Source: Planctomycetota bacterium | GTDB lineage: Bacteria; Planctomycetota; UBA1135; JADKAF01 | Direction: 5' to 3' | Length of the DNA stretch: 64,000 nt | Assembly (NCBI GenBank): GCA_016719295.1 | Contig: JADKAF010000001.1 | Span: 3,410,001 to 3,474,000, forward strand | In this document: positions 16,081 through 24,638 of the stretch, in pieces | Layout: each line of letters starts with the position of its first letter | Numbering within the stretch: position 1 is the first letter of the stretch | Notes under the pieces: model-generated | What the model was told of the DNA's origin: nothing | The model's database searches: none | What the model saw: only the letters and a program-made list of their open reading frames with translations | Translations under genes and position numbers: made by a program

Positions 16081-18171
16081 TCAGAGGGCGAGCCGAACGG
16101 GCGGCGATTGCGCGAGCTCGCCGCTCAGGCTCGCGGCCACCCACCAGCCATCGATCTCGACGCCGAGGAGCGTCGTGTCGGGCAACGGGAACTCGAGCGT
16201 AATCGGCGCCCCCGCGAGCGGCCAGGTGGGCGAGGAGGAGCGCGCGACGCTCAAGATCGGATAGGGCGCCGTGCCGGGGAGATAGATGAAGAAGATGGCG
16301 ATGCCGTCGGCGCGGACCGTGTTGGGCGAGGGCCAGCCGACCATCGCGGTCATGATCGCGGGCGTACCAGCACGCGTGCAGGTGCGGAAGAGCGACGACG
16401 AGAGCCGAGGCGGGAAGCCCTCGATCGGGAGTGGGGCGAGCGGCTGCCCTGTCGAGAAGGGCAAGTAGTTCCCCTGCGTGGCGGGCAGCAAGCTCCAGCC
16501 ACGGCCGGGGTCTTCCGGGCAGAGGGAGGTGACGTTGGTCTTCGGGCCGAGGCCGGTCGAGCTCTCGCCGGTTCCCATGCTGCTCGCGACCGTCGCGGAT
16601 CCGTCCGCCACGAGGTAGTCGCCCACGTAATCGGTTCCGCCGTCGAGGCACCACGCATAGAGGCGGAGCTGCGAGAAGTTCAGCGCGCTCGGCGAGCTCG
16701 TGGTGATCGAGAAGAGCAGCTTGCAGGACGCCTCATCGACGCCGAGCGCGTCGATGTCGTCTTGAATCACGAGGCCGAGTTGGTCGTAGGCGCGGAACAC
16801 GGAGACCGGTCCCCAGCTCGAGCCCAGCCACGTGCGTTGCAGGATCGTGCCGGGGCTCGGCAAGGTGCCGCTCCAGAACGGCGCAGCCGCGTAGGCGAGC
16901 ACGGTGCTGGGGTCGAGGCTGAAGTACACCGTCGGCTGGCTCGGGAGCGTCGCCACGAGGTCGGCGTCGAGCTCGTAGAGGTGCGCCAAGCCATCGATCG
17001 TCTCCACCGCGCCGCGCGTCGCGGTCGCGGCGTCGTAAAGCCCGAGCTCGGTGCTGTCCATCGCGCGCGTGGTCCGGTTCGCGTAGATCGACGGCAGGGA
17101 GCTGCCCGGGATCATGTGGGTGAAGATGTCGCCGGCGACTCCGTCGGCGGCGCCGAGCTCGCGCCGTATGACCTCGGTAGGTGTGCCTTGCACGCCATCG
17201 ACGCTGAAGAGAACGGCGCCCCAGGCGCCGGGAGGCAATGTAGAACGACCCGTCGCCTCGTCGGCGAGCACCATGTCGAGCCCGAGCGACAGCGCATCGA
17301 CTTCGACGCTGCCCGGGGGGCCGCCGAGCGCGAAGACGACGTCGTGGCGCAGATCGGGACGCCCGGCGGGGGGCGCAACGTCGGCGAGCGGTGCGTAGCC
17401 GGACTTCTTCTGCAGCATCCGGCCGGAGAGAGGGAGCGAGCTGCTGCGGGCCGTGAGGGTCACGGGGAGGCCGACCAGGGGACCCTCGTCGATGCCTCGG
17501 CGTTCGTAGAGGAGCTCGACCGCCATCGCACGAAAGGTGCCGATCCCGCCGGAGATTGCTGCAGGGCCGGTGTTGTTCCACACTCGTGAGCCCGCGCTGA
17601 TGGAGAAGAAATCACCAATGCTGGTGGTACCACCACTCCACGACCCCGTGGGGTAGCTGACCTCCCACAGGAAATCACGTCCCGCCGTGGGGTCGTAAGT
17701 GAAGGGGGTCTCGAACGCGACCTCGACGACGACGGGGCCAGGGATCCCGGTGCCGTTGCCCGTGCCAGGGAGATAGGGCACGGTCCCGTCATAGACCAGC
17801 GTGTGGTCCCCAGCGCGATTGGTGGCGAAGTTGGAGCTCGGGGCGCTGGCAGCCCTCGCCGCCGAACCTAGGCAGATCTCCACGTTGGCGTAGCTCCCGC
17901 CGGACCATGAAGTGGAAATCAGTCCCGGGGCGCTTCTCCAGCGCGCCCCCGTGATCACGATCGGGTAGGTGATGTCCTGGCGCGTGAACTCGCCGCTCTC
18001 GTACAGGTGCTGGATCCGCATTCCGCTCGAGCGGTTTCCCCAAGGGAAGCTGTTATTCGCGTCCCCCGGAGTCGTCTCCGCTTCCCGGGGAAGGAAGAGC
18101 GACGTCTGGGCGACGAGAGGCGTGCTGGGTAGCAACGAAACCAATGCGAGCAGGATGGATCGGGGAGACAT
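16081..18171 (-). CDS. Large secreted protein of unknown function
   Basis: A 696-residue protein with a signal peptide (LLALVSLLPSTPLVAQ). The body is beta-rich with many Gly, Ser, Thr and Pro residues and no recognisable catalytic motif; segments such as PWGNRSSGMRIQHLYE, FLWEVSYPTGSW and VYFSLDPSTV recur in planctomycete secreted proteins. A stretch near 510-600 (LRLYAWCLDGGTDYVGDYLV, SLCPEDPGRGWSLL) contains the cysteines. It lies between the kinase/FGE gene (50 bases) and the ECF gene (19 bases), which suggests a joint transcript and a link to the signal they handle. Confidence 0.85.
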   Translation of the reverse strand: MSPRSILLALVSLLPSTPLVAQTSLFLPREAETTPGDANNSFPWGNRSSGMRIQHLYESGEFTRQDITYPIVITGARWRSAPGLISTSWSGGSYANVEICLGSAARAASAPSSNFATNRAGDHTLVYDGTVPYLPGTGNGTGIPGPVVVEVAFETPFTYDPTAGRDFLWEVSYPTGSWSGGTTSIGDFFSISAGSRVWNNTGPAAISGGIGTFRAMAVELLYERRGIDEGPLVGLPVTLTARSSSLPLSGRMLQKKSGYAPLADVAPPAGRPDLRHDVVFALGGPPGSVEVDALSLGLDMVLADEATGRSTLPPGAWGAVLFSVDGVQGTPTEVIRRELGAADGVAGDIFTHMIPGSSLPSIYANRTTRAMDSTELGLYDAATATRGAVETIDGLAHLYELDADLVATLPSQPTVYFSLDPSTVLAYAAAPFWSGTLPSPGTILQRTWLGSSWGPVSVFRAYDQLGLVIQDDIDALGVDEASCKLLFSITTSSPSALNFSQLRLYAWCLDGGTDYVGDYLVADGSATVASSMGTGESSTGLGPKTNVTSLCPEDPGRGWSLLPATQGNYLPFSTGQPLAPLPIEGFPPRLSSSLFRTCTRAGTPAIMTAMVGWPSPNTVRADGIAIFFIYLPGTAPYPILSVARSSSPTWPLAGAPITLEFPLPDTTLLGVEIDGWWVAASLSGELAQSPPVRLAL

Positions 18172-18221
18172 TTGGGTGCCTTGCAGCTAGAGGGGGGGCG
18201 GTGAAAGTCCGAGCGTGTTGA

Positions 18222-20894
18222 CTAGGATCTCGAAGTCGATGGCCAGGGGAACGCGGGCCGCACTCCGAAGACTCCGTTCGTCGCGTGCTCCGCGCCCACG
18301 ACGCGATGCGCGGCGTAGCCCTTGGCATCGGCTCCCATCGGCCGAGAGAGCAAGGAGCCGCCGCGCAGGATCCCCGAGCCCTTCGTCTGACCGCCTTCGC
18401 GCTCGGCGTCGGCGCCATGGGTCAGCGTGCCGTCGTAGCCGTTGCAGAAGTCCTCGCGCACCCATTCGAAGAGATTGCCGAGGACGTGGTGCAAGCCGAA
18501 GGGATTGGGGCGCAGCGTGTCGACGGGCGCGGTCGTCGCGTAGCCATCGTGCCAAGGCATGAAGGCCTCCGCCTGGCCGCTGATCGCCGTGCAGTAATCC
18601 TGATCCGCGAAGTTCGCGGCGAGCACGTCGCCGACGACGCCCTCGGGTGAGTCGCCCCACCACCACGGCGTCCGTGTTCCCGCTCGCGCCGCGTACTCCC
18701 ACTGCGCCTCGGTCGGGAGCACGAGCCCCCTGCGGCGCAGCACGCGTGCCGCTTCGATGCGCGACAGCTCTCCGACGGGATGCGAGAGGTCATGCGGAGG
18801 CTTGTGGGGCTCGCGCGCTCCTTCCATCGAGCCCGGATGCCACTTGCTCGGATTCGAGCCGGCGAGGCGGAGCCACTGACCTTGCGTCATCTCGTACTTC
18901 GAGAGGAGGAAGGGTGCGAGCTCGACCTCGTGCACGGGCTGTTCTTCACGGCGGACTTGCGCGATCGGACCGCCGTTCGGGACCTGCGGCCCCCCCGGCG
19001 CCGAGCCCATGGCGAACCGGCCGCCGGGCAAGAGCACGAAGACGAGGCCGGTCTGCTCTCCGATGCGAAGCGTGCCGTCGGGCTCGCGTCGGGCCGTCTC
19101 GTCGTGCGGACTGAGGAGCGCGAACTCCTGCAAGCCCGTCGACGGATCGGGGCCGATCGGAACCAGCGCGAGCAGATCCGGCAGGACGAAGCCCGCGAAT
19201 CGAGGATCGCGGGCGAGCTCGGCGCGCGCCTTCTGCCACGCAGCCTCGGCGTTTCTCAGGGAGCGAACTTCGAGCTCCTCCGCCCAGAGCTCGTTCTCGC
19301 GCGCGACGCCGCGGAGGACTCGCAGCTCCGCGAGCCGCGCGAGGACCTGCTCCAGCGCGTCGTGCGCGTAGCGGAAGCGCTCCGCGCGGAAGCGCCAGCC
19401 CGTTCCCGAGCCACTCGCATCCTCTTCGCCGAGCTCGGCGCGGAGCTGCGCCAGGTTCCCGCGCAACAGCTCCTCGCGCTTGAGGAGTCGCTCCGCCGCC
19501 TGGATCCAAGAGCGGATCCGCGGCAAAACGGCCGGCAAAGCCGGCCAGATCTCCTGCTCGGAGCTGCCGATCAATCGTTGGATCTCGTCGGCGTCGGCGA
19601 GCGCGTCGAAGTAGGTGAGGTGCTTCTGAGAGCGCAGGTCGTTCTCCTGCGCGCGGAGGGACTGGCTGCGCGTCGCGATCAGCCCGCCGACGAGGCTGGC
19701 GACGAGGAGCGCTCCAGCGGCCACCGAGCTGCGATGCCGCCGCACGAACTTTCGCAGGCGATAGAGGTTGCTCTGCGGCCCGGCGAGCACCGGCTCGTGC
19801 GCCAGCGCGCGGCGGAGGTCCGCCGCCAGCTCGGAGGCGCTCGCAAAGCGCTGGTCCGGATCGTGGGCCAGGGCCTTCGCGACGATCCAGTCCAGATCGC
19901 CCGCGATGGCGCGGCGCAAGCCTGCGGTGCTCGTGCTGCGCAGCTCGGCGATGCGCGTAGCCGCGTCTCCGAGGACCTCCAAGTGCTCGCTCGGCCGCGG
20001 GCCGTCGAGGCGATCGATCGCGCGCAGCATCTCGAAGAGGCTGCCCTTCTTGAAGCGATCGAGAGGTGCGCGCCCGATCAGCAGCTCGTAGAGCAGGACG
20101 CCGAGCGCGTAGACATCCGTGCGTGTGTCGATGCGCTCGATGTCCCCGCGCGCTTGCTCCGGGCTCATGTAGCGCGGCGTACCGAGGATCTGCCCGACCT
20201 CCGTGCGCGGAGAGGCGTCCTCGGGCTCGAGCTCGCGGTCGATCAGCTTCGCGAGGCCGAAGTCGATCACCTTGGGAGCCAGCGCCCCGTCGAGATCGAT
20301 CGCGATCACGTTCGAGGGCTTGAGATCGCGGTGGAGGATCCCGTTCTGGTGCGCGTGCTGGACCGCGTCCGCGATCCGCGCGACGAGCTCGACGCGCGCG
20401 CGGACCGGGAGCCGGCGCTGATCGCACGCGACGGTGACGATCTCCCCCGGCAGGAACTCCATCGCGAAGTAGGGGTTCCCCGCGCTCTCGCCGGCTTCGT
20501 AGATCGTGGCGATGGCCGGGTGATTCAGCTTCGCCATCGCGCTGCGCTCGGCGCGGAAGCGCGTCAAGGCGTCGGGCGAGAGCAGCTCCTTCTTCAGGAG
20601 CTTCACCGCGACGAGGCGGCGGAGGGGCCGATCCTGCTCGCCGAGGTAGACGCAGCCCATCCCGCCGGAGCCGAGCTCGCGGAGGATGCGGCACGAGCCG
20701 ATGCGGTCCAGCGCTCGCTCGGGAGGCGCGGGAAGGGCCGCGATCTTGCGCAAGCGCTCCAGCCGGCGATCCAGGGCCTCGGCATGGGCCGGATGGGCAG
20801 CCCGCAGGCGGCGCAGAGCGTCCTCGTCACCGCGCTCGACGTAGTCCAGCGCTTCGGCGACAAGGCTCTCCAGGGCAGGAGCCTCGGTATTCAT
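18222..20894 (-). CDS. Membrane serine/threonine kinase with extracytoplasmic FGE-sulfatase-like domain
   Basis: An 890-residue Hanks-type kinase. Glycine loop GSGGMG at 75-80, Lys98 in VAVK, catalytic HRDLKPSN with Asp190, DFG at 211-213 and an activation segment GTPRYMSPEQA. One transmembrane helix spans about 391-407 (VAAGALLVASLVGGLIA), then a helical region with coiled-coil character. The last 250 residues are a formylglycine-generating-enzyme/SUMF1-like fold: GGRFAMGSAPGG, KYEMTQGQWL, LPTEAQWEYAARAGT, GLHHVLGNLFEWV and LRGGS. The C-terminal part lacks the two copper-binding cysteines of true FGE, so it is more likely a ligand-binding sensor. First gene of a set with the secreted protein and the ECF factor. 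Confidence 0.93.
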   Translation of the reverse strand: MNTEAPALESLVAEALDYVERGDEDALRRLRAAHPAHAEALDRRLERLRKIAALPAPPERALDRIGSCRILRELGSGGMGCVYLGEQDRPLRRLVAVKLLKKELLSPDALTRFRAERSAMAKLNHPAIATIYEAGESAGNPYFAMEFLPGEIVTVACDQRRLPVRARVELVARIADAVQHAHQNGILHRDLKPSNVIAIDLDGALAPKVIDFGLAKLIDRELEPEDASPRTEVGQILGTPRYMSPEQARGDIERIDTRTDVYALGVLLYELLIGRAPLDRFKKGSLFEMLRAIDRLDGPRPSEHLEVLGDAATRIAELRSTSTAGLRRAIAGDLDWIVAKALAHDPDQRFASASELAADLRRALAHEPVLAGPQSNLYRLRKFVRRHRSSVAAGALLVASLVGGLIATRSQSLRAQENDLRSQKHLTYFDALADADEIQRLIGSSEQEIWPALPAVLPRIRSWIQAAERLLKREELLRGNLAQLRAELGEEDASGSGTGWRFRAERFRYAHDALEQVLARLAELRVLRGVARENELWAEELEVRSLRNAEAAWQKARAELARDPRFAGFVLPDLLALVPIGPDPSTGLQEFALLSPHDETARREPDGTLRIGEQTGLVFVLLPGGRFAMGSAPGGPQVPNGGPIAQVRREEQPVHEVELAPFLLSKYEMTQGQWLRLAGSNPSKWHPGSMEGAREPHKPPHDLSHPVGELSRIEAARVLRRRGLVLPTEAQWEYAARAGTRTPWWWGDSPEGVVGDVLAANFADQDYCTAISGQAEAFMPWHDGYATTAPVDTLRPNPFGLHHVLGNLFEWVREDFCNGYDGTLTHGADAEREGGQTKGSGILRGGSLLSRPMGADAKGYAAHRVVGAEHATNGVFGVRPAFPWPSTSRS

Positions 20895-21474
20895 GTCGGA
20901 TCCGCGAGAGCTCGCGAGGGCAACAGGGGGAGAGGTGATATCCGAACCCGGTGATAGCCTCACGTCAGCCTGTCCTGGATCCGGCAACTTCTCCAAGCTC
21001 CGCGGCTCAAAAAAAAGGGCGTAGAGAAAGAAGACGGCTCGCCACCTCGAGCGGCGCACGCGAAGTGCAGGGCATGGCGGCAAGCTCTTGCGCCAGGATC
21101 CAGAGTGCCTCGGTCTTCGTTCCCCCGCGGCCGAACCCGCTCGCTGCGCTTCCTCTCGGGGACTCGGCGACCGAGGCGCTTTCGGATCGGCGAGCTCCCC
21201 CCGCCGGCTCGGTGCTGGCGACGTGCCACGACGTAGTGTCGGCGCCCAGACCTCATCGCCGTCATCGCAGCCATCGCCGACGGCGGGTGGCTCACCGCCC
21301 CACCGATCCCGGAGTCCCTCACGACCTGGCCAACTCGTCGAGTTCGTCGCGACCCCGCCCGATCGCCTCCCGCAGGAGAAACCCCGATCTCCACCGTGAC
21401 ACGCGCTTCGGCGCGGTGCTCCTGAGGCCGAAGGCACCGGCACTTCGCCGGGGCCAACTCACAGGAGCATCGCC
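20895..21474. other. Intergenic region of 580 bases between divergent genes
   Basis: It holds the promoters for the kinase gene (minus) and the small secreted gene at 21475 (plus). On the minus strand a T8 tract (A8 at about 21009-21016 on plus) lies about 115 bases upstream of the kinase start. Open frames inside, such as 21088-21399, have low-complexity Pro/Ser/Arg products and are not supported. No hairpin, tRNA or repeat was seen. Confidence 0.5.
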
Positions 21475-21849
21475 ATGCATCCCTTCCTTCCCTCCGCACT
21501 CCTCGCCCTGGCCGCCCTCCTCTCTCCCGCCCCCGCGCAGAGCAGCACCGCACCCGAATATCTGCGCATTCGCGTCGAGGCGGAACCCGGCAGCCAAGTG
21601 ATCCTCTGCTTCGGTCCGGAGCTCGCCCCGCCGCTCGCCTTGCCAGGCTTCACCGGCCTGCTCGTCCTCGATCCTCGGACGATGGTCTGCCTGCCCGGCT
21701 CACCCGTAGACATGCAAGGCGTGAGCGTGAGCGTGATCCCGGTCGGCGCTTGGCCGAGCGCATGGTCGCGACTCTACTACCAGGTCGGCATCGTGAGCCC
21801 ACGCGACCCGGCATCGGGACACCTGAGACTCCCGGTGCGCGCGCGGTGA
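21475..21849 (+). CDS. Small secreted protein of unknown function
   Basis: A 124-residue protein with a clear signal peptide (LPSALLALAALLSPAPAQ) and a roughly 100-residue beta-rich mature part (YLRIRVEAEPGSQVILCFG, MVCLPGSPVDMQGVSVSVI). The layout echoes the C-terminal module of the larger secreted proteins in this window, namely a compact beta domain with two conserved cysteines, but without their signature motifs. It precedes the DUF1399-like gene by 73 bases. Function unknown. Confidence 0.7.
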   Translation: MHPFLPSALLALAALLSPAPAQSSTAPEYLRIRVEAEPGSQVILCFGPELAPPLALPGFTGLLVLDPRTMVCLPGSPVDMQGVSVSVIPVGAWPSAWSRLYYQVGIVSPRDPASGHLRLPVRAR

Positions 21850-21922
21850 GTCCCGCGAGGCGCGGCGCGCAGAGATTGGCCAGCCTTGTCCGCGAGAACT
21901 CGATCCGCGATCGTAACCGCTC

Positions 21923-22432
21923 ATGACTCCCACGCTCGAGTCCCTGGCGACCGCGATCTGGGAGCGCTTGCAGCGCTTCGAGCTCGATGATCCAGAGGCC
22001 GCGTTCTCCTTCAGCGATCGCCTCGCGCGAGAGAACGACTGGACGAAGGAGCACGCGCTGCGCGCCATCGCGGAATACAAGCGCTTCCTGCTGCTCCTCT
22101 GCGTCGCCGGACATCCCTGCACTCCGAGCGACGCGGTGGACCAGGTCTGGCACCTGCATCTCCTCTACACCGAGTCCTATTGGCGCGAGCTCTGCGGAGA
22201 GGTCCTGCGGCGCGAGCTGCACCACGGACCGACGCGCGGAGGTGCGGCGGAGGCCGCGCGCTACGGCTCGGCTTACGAGGCGACGCTCGCGAGCTACCGG
22301 CGCCTCTTCGAGGAAGAGCCGCCCCTCGATCTCTGGCCTCCCGCGCGCGAGCGCTTCCGCGCGGCGCGCTTCGTCCGCGTCGATCGCGCGCGCACCTGGT
22401 GCATCCCGCGTTTCTCGAGGTGGTTCCGATGA
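21923..22432 (+). CDS. DUF1399/glycine-rich-domain-protein-like protein
   Basis: A 169-residue cytoplasmic protein. The segment AIAEYKRFLLLLCVAG followed by DAVDQVWHLHLLYTESYW is the signature of the DUF1399 family (glycine-rich domain-containing protein-like), with its HxxH-like core in WHLHLL. Family function is unknown; in bacteria these genes often sit next to TIGR04222-type membrane protein genes, as here. The stop overlaps the next start (ATGA at 22429), indicating translational coupling. Confidence 0.85.
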   Translation: MTPTLESLATAIWERLQRFELDDPEAAFSFSDRLARENDWTKEHALRAIAEYKRFLLLLCVAGHPCTPSDAVDQVWHLHLLYTESYWRELCGEVLRRELHHGPTRGGAAEAARYGSAYEATLASYRRLFEEEPPLDLWPPARERFRAARFVRVDRARTWCIPRFSRWFR

Positions 22433-23217
22433 CGCTCCTCGAAGCGTGGACTCCCGCTGAGGTCCTGCTGCTGACGGAAGGCTCGCGTGCGCGCTTGCGC
22501 CCGGCGCTGGAGGCGACGCTCGCGCATCTCCTCCAGCGGCGCGTGCTGCGGATCGAACGCGAAGCCAACGGCGAGGCGAGCTATCTCCGACGCGGGGATG
22601 CGTTCGCCAGCGCGCGAACGCTCCGTCACGAAGAGGTCTTCCTCGGGCCTCTCCGCGCGCGACCCGAAGTACGCACGTTGCTGGCGAATGCCGTGCAAGT
22701 CGCGTTCGAACGGGCGCGCAGTCCCAAGCACTTCTTCCGCCTCGTAGGGCACTCTCCGCGCCTCGCGGGCTGCTTCCGCAACGGCTTCCTCGATCTCTTC
22801 CTCTCGTTCCCCGGACGGCGCAGCAAGCGCGGCAATGAGCTCGCCGCGGCGCTGCAGCGCGAGCTCGACTCGGTGGAGCGAGCCCTCGCCCATCCCGTCG
22901 ATACCGCGCAGCGCAGCCAGATGATCGAGCGCTACGCCGGACACCTGGCACTCTGCGGAGCTGCGGCCCTGCTCTGGCAAGGTGCCGCCGACGACGCGCT
23001 CTTCGCGCGCGCCGAACGCCGCATAGCTTCGGACACGAGCTCCGGTGGCTGCTCGGGGGCGGGGAGCTCGTGCGGCGGCGACGGAGGCGACGAGCTGCGC
23101 CAAGAGTTCGACGCCGCGGCCGATGCCGCGGAGGCGAGCTCCGATAGCGGCAGCTCGGGATGCAGCAGCGACGGCGGCTCTTCGGGGTGCTCCGGCTGCG
23201 GCGGCGGCGGAGACTGA
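22429..23217 (+). CDS. TIGR04222-like protein with Cys/Gly/Ser-rich tail
   Basis: A 262-residue protein coupled to the preceding gene. The body (residues about 1-200) is helical, with TPAEVLLLTEGSRARLRPAL at the front and GHLALCGAAALLWQGAADD near 175-195, and matches my memory of the TIGR04222 membrane protein family. The last 65 residues are a low-complexity tail with repeated Gly, Ser and Cys (GGCSGAGSSCGGDGG, then GSSGCSSDGGSSGCSGCGGGG), a common ending in this family. The cysteines could bind metal or form disulfides. No long transmembrane segment is evident apart from weakly hydrophobic stretches. Function unknown. Confidence 0.75.
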   Translation: MTLLEAWTPAEVLLLTEGSRARLRPALEATLAHLLQRRVLRIEREANGEASYLRRGDAFASARTLRHEEVFLGPLRARPEVRTLLANAVQVAFERARSPKHFFRLVGHSPRLAGCFRNGFLDLFLSFPGRRSKRGNELAAALQRELDSVERALAHPVDTAQRSQMIERYAGHLALCGAAALLWQGAADDALFARAERRIASDTSSGGCSGAGSSCGGDGGDELRQEFDAAADAAEASSDSGSSGCSSDGGSSGCSGCGGGGD

Positions 23218-23239
23218 ACGCCTCTCGAGCGACTCCCGA

Positions 23240-23599
23240 TCACGCTCTCGGCCGCGAGCGCAGCACGAAGGGAATCCCGTCCGGGTCGCGCAGCACCGCC
23301 ATCTGCTCGCCGTTCGGCAGCGTCTGCGGCGGCACGAGCACGCCGGCGCCGAGCTGCGTCGCCTCCGTCACCTTCTGCGCGACGTCTTCGACTTCGAAGT
23401 GGAGCTGCACGAAGCCCTGCGCTTCGGGTGGCGCGGGCCAGATCCCGCCGTCGATGCCGCGGCCGGCGTTCGTCGCGAGCTCGCGATAGCGCAGCGGGTT
23501 GTCCGCGTTCACCGTCCAGCCGCAGAGCTGCGTGTAGAACGCGGCGAGCTTCTCGGGATCCTTGGTGACGATCTGGAAGTGCGTGACGGGTGCGCCCAT
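23240..23599 (-). CDS. VOC (glyoxalase/bleomycin-resistance) family protein
   Basis: A 119-residue single VOC domain with the paired beta-alpha-beta-beta-beta modules: HFQIVTKDPEKLAAFYTQLC at the front, FVQLHFEVEDV in the middle and AVLRDPDGIPFVL at the end. Candidate metal ligands are His7, His67 and a C-terminal acidic residue, as in glyoxalase-type enzymes. The substrate cannot be told. Its gene begins 3 bases after the stop of the TIGR02147 regulator, so the two are cotranscribed. Confidence 0.92.
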   Translation of the reverse strand: MGAPVTHFQIVTKDPEKLAAFYTQLCGWTVNADNPLRYRELATNAGRGIDGGIWPAPPEAQGFVQLHFEVEDVAQKVTEATQLGAGVLVPPQTLPNGEQMAVLRDPDGIPFVLRSRPRA

Positions 23600-23602
23600 G
23601 TC

Positions 23603-24508
23603 TCAGGTCCTCGCTTCGTTGGGAATGCGTGTGAGGGGATAGAGCCGCAGATCGAGGCGATAGACCTCGTCTCGTGCAGCATCGGCGGCGAAGAGCTGGA
23701 CCAGCTCGGCGCGCAGCACGCGCAAGCGCTCGAGCGCTTCGGGCACGCGCGCGCAGCTCACGGCGATCGTCATCGAGGCGTGCTCTTGCGGAAGATCGCC
23801 GCGCGCGGGCGGCGGCGCGAGCGCGTGCAGGCGCTCCGCGAGCGCCCGCGCCGCGGCGCGCCCGAACGCCGTCGCGTCGCTCCTGCCGTTCTGGAACACG
23901 GTCGGCCCACAGGCATCGCGCCACGTGCGCTCATCCTCCATCACGAGCAGCCCGAGATGGAGCAAGCGATTCAGCGCGAGCGTCACGGCGTCCGTCGTGA
24001 TGCCGAGCACGCGGGCGATCCATCCGACATCGGGTCGGAAGCTCGCGACATGCGTGAGCTCGAGCAGCGCGAGATGCTCCCAATCCGTGACGATCGCCGC
24101 GGCGTACTGCGAGAGGGTCTGGATCGCCTGCGTCGTCGCGAGCTCGCCCACGACAGCGCCGCGCAGACGCTCGCGGCGCACGAACGCAGCGAGCTCGGGT
24201 GCACCGCAGCCGAGGCGTTGCCCCAGTCGTTCGATCGTAGTCTCCGTCAGCGCGCGCTTCCCGCGCAAGAGCTGCGAGAGGCTCGCGTGATCGATGTCGA
24301 GATCGAGCGCGAATGCGCGCAGCGAGTACTGCGGATTGGCCGCGCAGCGACGGGCCAGCTCGGCCTGGAGCCGCTCGCGGAAGCTCGGCTCGGGCGCGCC
24401 CGCGGGAGGCGTCGTGGACTCGGTCGTCTTCGCGAAGGACGTGTACTCCGCACGCGACGCGGTGTCACCGGCGCGGGGCGCAGAAAGCGGGGCAATCCCT
24501 TGCACCAT
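23603..24508 (-). CDS. TIGR02147 family helix-turn-helix regulator
   Basis: A 301-residue protein of the TIGR02147/DUF4423 family. An N-terminal HTH lies at about 50-95 (YSLRAFALDLDIDHASLSQL, LRGKRALTETTIERLGQRLG), followed by the family core (WEHLALLELTHVASFRP, DVGWIARVLGITTDAVTLAL, LLHLGLLVMEDERTW) and the typical ending VYRLDLRLYPLTR. It is likely a DNA-binding transcription regulator. The first 25 residues may be extra, since a later start is possible. It is followed at 3 bases by the VOC gene and is divergent from the aldehyde dehydrogenase gene across 130 bases, the natural target promoter. Confidence 0.9.
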   Translation of the reverse strand: MVQGIAPLSAPRAGDTASRAEYTSFAKTTESTTPPAGAPEPSFRERLQAELARRCAANPQYSLRAFALDLDIDHASLSQLLRGKRALTETTIERLGQRLGCGAPELAAFVRRERLRGAVVGELATTQAIQTLSQYAAAIVTDWEHLALLELTHVASFRPDVGWIARVLGITTDAVTLALNRLLHLGLLVMEDERTWRDACGPTVFQNGRSDATAFGRAAARALAERLHALAPPPARGDLPQEHASMTIAVSCARVPEALERLRVLRAELVQLFAADAARDEVYRLDLRLYPLTRIPNEART

Positions 24509-24638
24509 GTGCGGCGCGTTGGATCCGCGTGGATCACGGGCGCGAAGGCCGCCGGGCTCGCGCTTGCCCTCGGCGAGCCGTCCTCCGACAATCCCCGCCC
24601 TTCAACCCTGGGAAGCCCCGCCCCGCGGGGAGACGCGC

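Noticed and set aside
18222..19010. A true formylglycine-generating enzyme
   Set aside because: No sulfatase gene is near it and the two C-terminal cysteines needed for copper binding are absent.
23040..23210. A microsatellite or coding repeat expansion in the Gly/Cys/Ser tail
   Set aside because: The codons are varied and the cysteine spacing is irregular; it is a protein feature rather than a DNA repeat.
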